Positions 6,158 to 8,034 of a stretch of DNA of 8,034 bases are shown piece after piece. Every line of letters begins with the position of its first letter. The first letter of the stretch is position 1. The position numbers and the translations under genes are program-made. Where the stretch lies: the NCBI GenBank assembly GCA_900549535.1, contig UROR01000092.1, positions 1 to 8,034 of the forward strand. Reading direction: 5' to 3'. The notes below the pieces were generated by a model that saw nothing but the letters and a program-made list of their open reading frames with translations, did not search any database and had not been told where the DNA came from. The stretch comes from an uncultured Collinsella sp. (GTDB taxonomy: Bacteria > Actinomycetota > Coriobacteriia > Coriobacteriales > Coriobacteriaceae).

Positions 6158-7216
6158 ATGCGCGCGTTTGTTTTTGAGATGTCGCGCCGGGGGTTTGCCT
6201 CGGCGCTCGCCGCGGGCGCCCTGTCGCTTGCGCTCGCGGGCTGTGGCGGCAGGGCTGCCGGTACCGGGTCCGCCGCGGGCTCGGCTGCCGGGTCTGCTGC
6301 TGACGGTGCCGCTGCCGAGCCGGTTGAGGTGCACGTCGCCTCGCTCAAGGGTCCGACGTCGATGGGTCTGGTGCAGTTTATGGACCGGGCGGCCGATGGT
6401 GAGACGGACAACGAGTTCGACTTTGCGATCAGCACTGCAGCCGATGAGATCGTGCCCAAGGTGATTCAGGGCGATGTCGATATCGCCCTGGTGCCTGCCA
6501 ACGTGGCGAGCGTACTCTACAACAAGACCGAGGGTGCGGTGCAGGTCATCGACATCAACACGCTGGGCGTGCTGAACGTTGTGACGGGCGACGCGAGTGT
6601 GGCCTCGTTTGGCGATCTGGCGGGCCATACCGTCTATATGACGGGCAAGGGCACCACGCCGGAGTACGTCATGAACTACCTGCTGGAGCGCGCAGGCCTG
6701 ACCGGCCAGGTGACGCTCGAGTTTAAGAGCGAGCCCACCGAGGTGCTGTCGGCCCTGCTTGCCGACCCGTCTACCGTGGGCGTGCTGCCGGAGCCGTTCA
6801 AGACCGCTGCCATCGCCAAGAGCGAAGGCAAGCTGTCAGCGCCGGTAAGTCTGACCGATGTGTGGGATGAGCTGGCGGGTGACACGGGTTCGCGCCTGCT
6901 GACGGGCGTGACCGTGGTGCGCCGCGCGTTTGCCGAGGAACATCCCGAGGCCGTGGCGGAGTTCTTGAGCTGCCATGCGGCGAGCGTTAAGGCTGTCAAT
7001 GCGGCGCCGGCAGACTGGGCGCAGGCCGTGGTCGATGCCGGCATCGTGGACAACGCCAAGATCGCCGAGAAGGCGATTCCCGGGTGCATGCTCGTGTGCC
7101 AGACGGGCAAGGATATGAAGGCGGCACTTAGTGGGTATCTGCAGGTGCTGTCCGACGCGGACGCGAGCGCCGTGGGTGGTAAACTTCCGGCTGACGATTT
7201 CTACTACATGGAGTAG
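6158..7216 (+). CDS. ABC transporter solute-binding lipoprotein, NitT/TauT/ThiY-like, with twin-arginine lipoprotein signal
   Basis: This 352-aa protein should be exported, lipidated and hold a small solute for an ABC importer. The signal has SRRGF (9-13), a hydrophobic stretch (14-27) and a lipobox LAGC with C29 as the lipidated residue. A flexible Ala/Gly/Ser linker (about 30-54) follows. The mature domain (about 55-350) resembles type II binding proteins of the nitrate/sulfonate/thiamine-pyrimidine group, with the motifs LKGPTSMG (63-70), DIALVPANVASVLY (108-121) and GKGTTPEY (153-160). These recur in a binding-protein subfamily whose substrate I do not know. ATG 6158 is chosen because GAGGGG (6141-6146) is upstream; GTG 6149 is too close to it and ATG 6179 has no such site. 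It begins 2 nt after the hydrogenase stop and precedes its permease by 3 nt, so one mRNA is likely. Confidence 0.87.
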   Translation: MRAFVFEMSRRGFASALAAGALSLALAGCGGRAAGTGSAAGSAAGSAADGAAAEPVEVHVASLKGPTSMGLVQFMDRAADGETDNEFDFAISTAADEIVPKVIQGDVDIALVPANVASVLYNKTEGAVQVIDINTLGVLNVVTGDASVASFGDLAGHTVYMTGKGTTPEYVMNYLLERAGLTGQVTLEFKSEPTEVLSALLADPSTVGVLPEPFKTAAIAKSEGKLSAPVSLTDVWDELAGDTGSRLLTGVTVVRRAFAEEHPEAVAEFLSCHAASVKAVNAAPADWAQAVVDAGIVDNAKIAEKAIPGCMLVCQTGKDMKAALSGYLQVLSDADASAVGGKLPADDFYYME

Positions 7217-7219
7217 CCC

Positions 7220-8034
7220 GTGCGTGCGTTTGCTCGACAAATGACAGAGCGTATGAAGGCGGTGGCGGCAGCAGGTGCCGTCGCCGCCTTTTGGCTTGCC
7301 GTGTGGGTCTTCGCGGCGGTGCTGGTGGCGCAGCCACTGATCTTGCCGGGGCCGGGTGCTGTTGCCTTGGCGCTGCTGCGCCTGGTGTGCGATGGCGGTA
7401 CCTGGGCGATTTTGGTGGGCTCGGGCGCGCGGATACTGGGCGGGCTGGCGCTTGCCGCGGTGTGTGGCGGCGTGCTTGCCGGTATTTCGTCACGGTCGCG
7501 GGCGTTTGCGCACCTGGTGGCTCCGGCACTATCGTTTGTGAAGGCGACGCCGGTCGCCTGCGTGGTGGTCCTGCTACTCATTTGGCTGGGATCGGCGCGC
7601 GTGAGCATCGCCGCGGTGTTTTTGATGGCGCTGCCGGGCGTGTATTTTTCGCTGGCTGAGGGCCTGTCGCAGGTGAATAAGCCGCTGGAGCAGATGTTCC
7701 GCATGCATGGCGTGCGGGGTTGGCGTCTGTTTTGTGCCCATACCTGGCGCGAGGTGCTGCCGTTTGTGCTTTCGTGCGCTCGAGCCGTGATCGGCATGGG
7801 CTGGAAAGCTGGCGTGGCGGCGGAGCTGATCGGCATGGCGGTGGGCACCGTGGGTGAGCGCATCTATCAGGCAAAACTTATGATTGAGACGGCTGACCTG
7901 CTGGCGTGGACCGTGCTGGTCGTTGCCGCCTCGTGGGCATGTGAGCGCGTGCTGGTATGGCTGCTGCGGGTTTCGGGCCCTGTGGCGTGGCGTGTGGCTG
8001 TGCGGCCGGAGAAGAGGGCCTGGCAAACGAGGAT
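7220..8034 (+). CDS. ABC transporter permease, NitT/TauT/SsuC-like, 3'-truncated by window edge
   Basis: This is an inner-membrane permease of the binding-protein-dependent family; 271 codons are visible and the frame is still open at the edge. Hydrophobic segments lie at about 14-39, 64-89, 101-123, 127-145 and 226-249. The cytoplasmic coupling loop for the ATPase is about 156-181, with MHGVRGW (162-168) and REVLP (177-181) matching the usual L-G-(A)-(S)-x-W ... LP pattern of SsuC/TauC relatives. MGWKAGVAAELIG (203-215) is another typical stretch. The start is taken as GTG 7220, with GGAG at 7210-7213 ahead of it; ATG 7241 has no such site. It follows the binding protein by 3 nt, and an ATPase gene probably lies beyond the window. 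The visible C-terminus is basic (RPEKR, 262-266), suggesting that the stop is near. The substrate is unknown. Confidence 0.88.
   Translation, partial: MRAFARQMTERMKAVAAAGAVAAFWLAVWVFAAVLVAQPLILPGPGAVALALLRLVCDGGTWAILVGSGARILGGLALAAVCGGVLAGISSRSRAFAHLVAPALSFVKATPVACVVVLLLIWLGSARVSIAAVFLMALPGVYFSLAEGLSQVNKPLEQMFRMHGVRGWRLFCAHTWREVLPFVLSCARAVIGMGWKAGVAAELIGMAVGTVGERIYQAKLMIETADLLAWTVLVVAASWACERVLVWLLRVSGPVAWRVAVRPEKRAWQTR

Noticed and set aside
7204..7863. Minus-strand frame of 219 aa and a nearby + frame at 7291-7659 over the transporter end
   Set aside because: The + frame from 7220 encodes a hydrophobic permease with a coupling loop and runs off the window; the others are low-complexity Ala/Pro/Arg or Gly/Arg translations.

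Overview
The window looks like chromosomal DNA from a high-GC, anaerobic, gut-type Actinomycetota, most probably a Coriobacteriia member such as Collinsella. The reasons are the GC-rich codon use, the pairing of an alpha-glucoside PTS with a GH4 enzyme, an [FeFe] hydrogenase, and a twin-arginine lipoprotein signal. The genus is an inference and was not tested by any search. All supported genes are on the + strand; I see no tRNA, rRNA, CRISPR array, insertion sequence or phage gene.

Region 1 (1-2340) is the end of a sugar operon. It holds the C-terminal part of a PTS EIICB permease and, 3 nt later, a complete GH4 6-phospho-alpha-glucosidase. Together they would import and phosphorylate a maltose-like alpha-glucoside and hydrolyse the 6-phosphate product in the cytoplasm. 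A 16-bp hairpin then ends the operon.

Region 2 (2262-2517) is a 256-nt gap with the terminator and four further inverted repeats, including a near-operator-like 9+6+9 palindrome. It probably holds the promoter and a long structured 5' leader of the next operon, although I could not place a convincing promoter.

Region 3 (2518-8034, running off the window) is a tightly packed operon of four genes. The first is a 610-aa flavoprotein that joins a NuoF-type Fe-S domain to a GltD/NfnB-like FAD/NAD(P)H module with further cysteine clusters. The second is a 603-aa [FeFe] hydrogenase with every H-cluster motif intact. The third is a twin-arginine lipoprotein solute-binding protein, and the fourth is the start of an ABC permease of the nitrate/sulfonate/thiamine-precursor type. 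The first two probably form a soluble NAD(P)H-linked hydrogenase in which the flavoprotein stands in for the usual NuoE/NuoF-type subunits. The transporter lies only 2-3 nt behind them, and its substrate is unknown. That linkage and the structured leader are the most interesting parts of the window.
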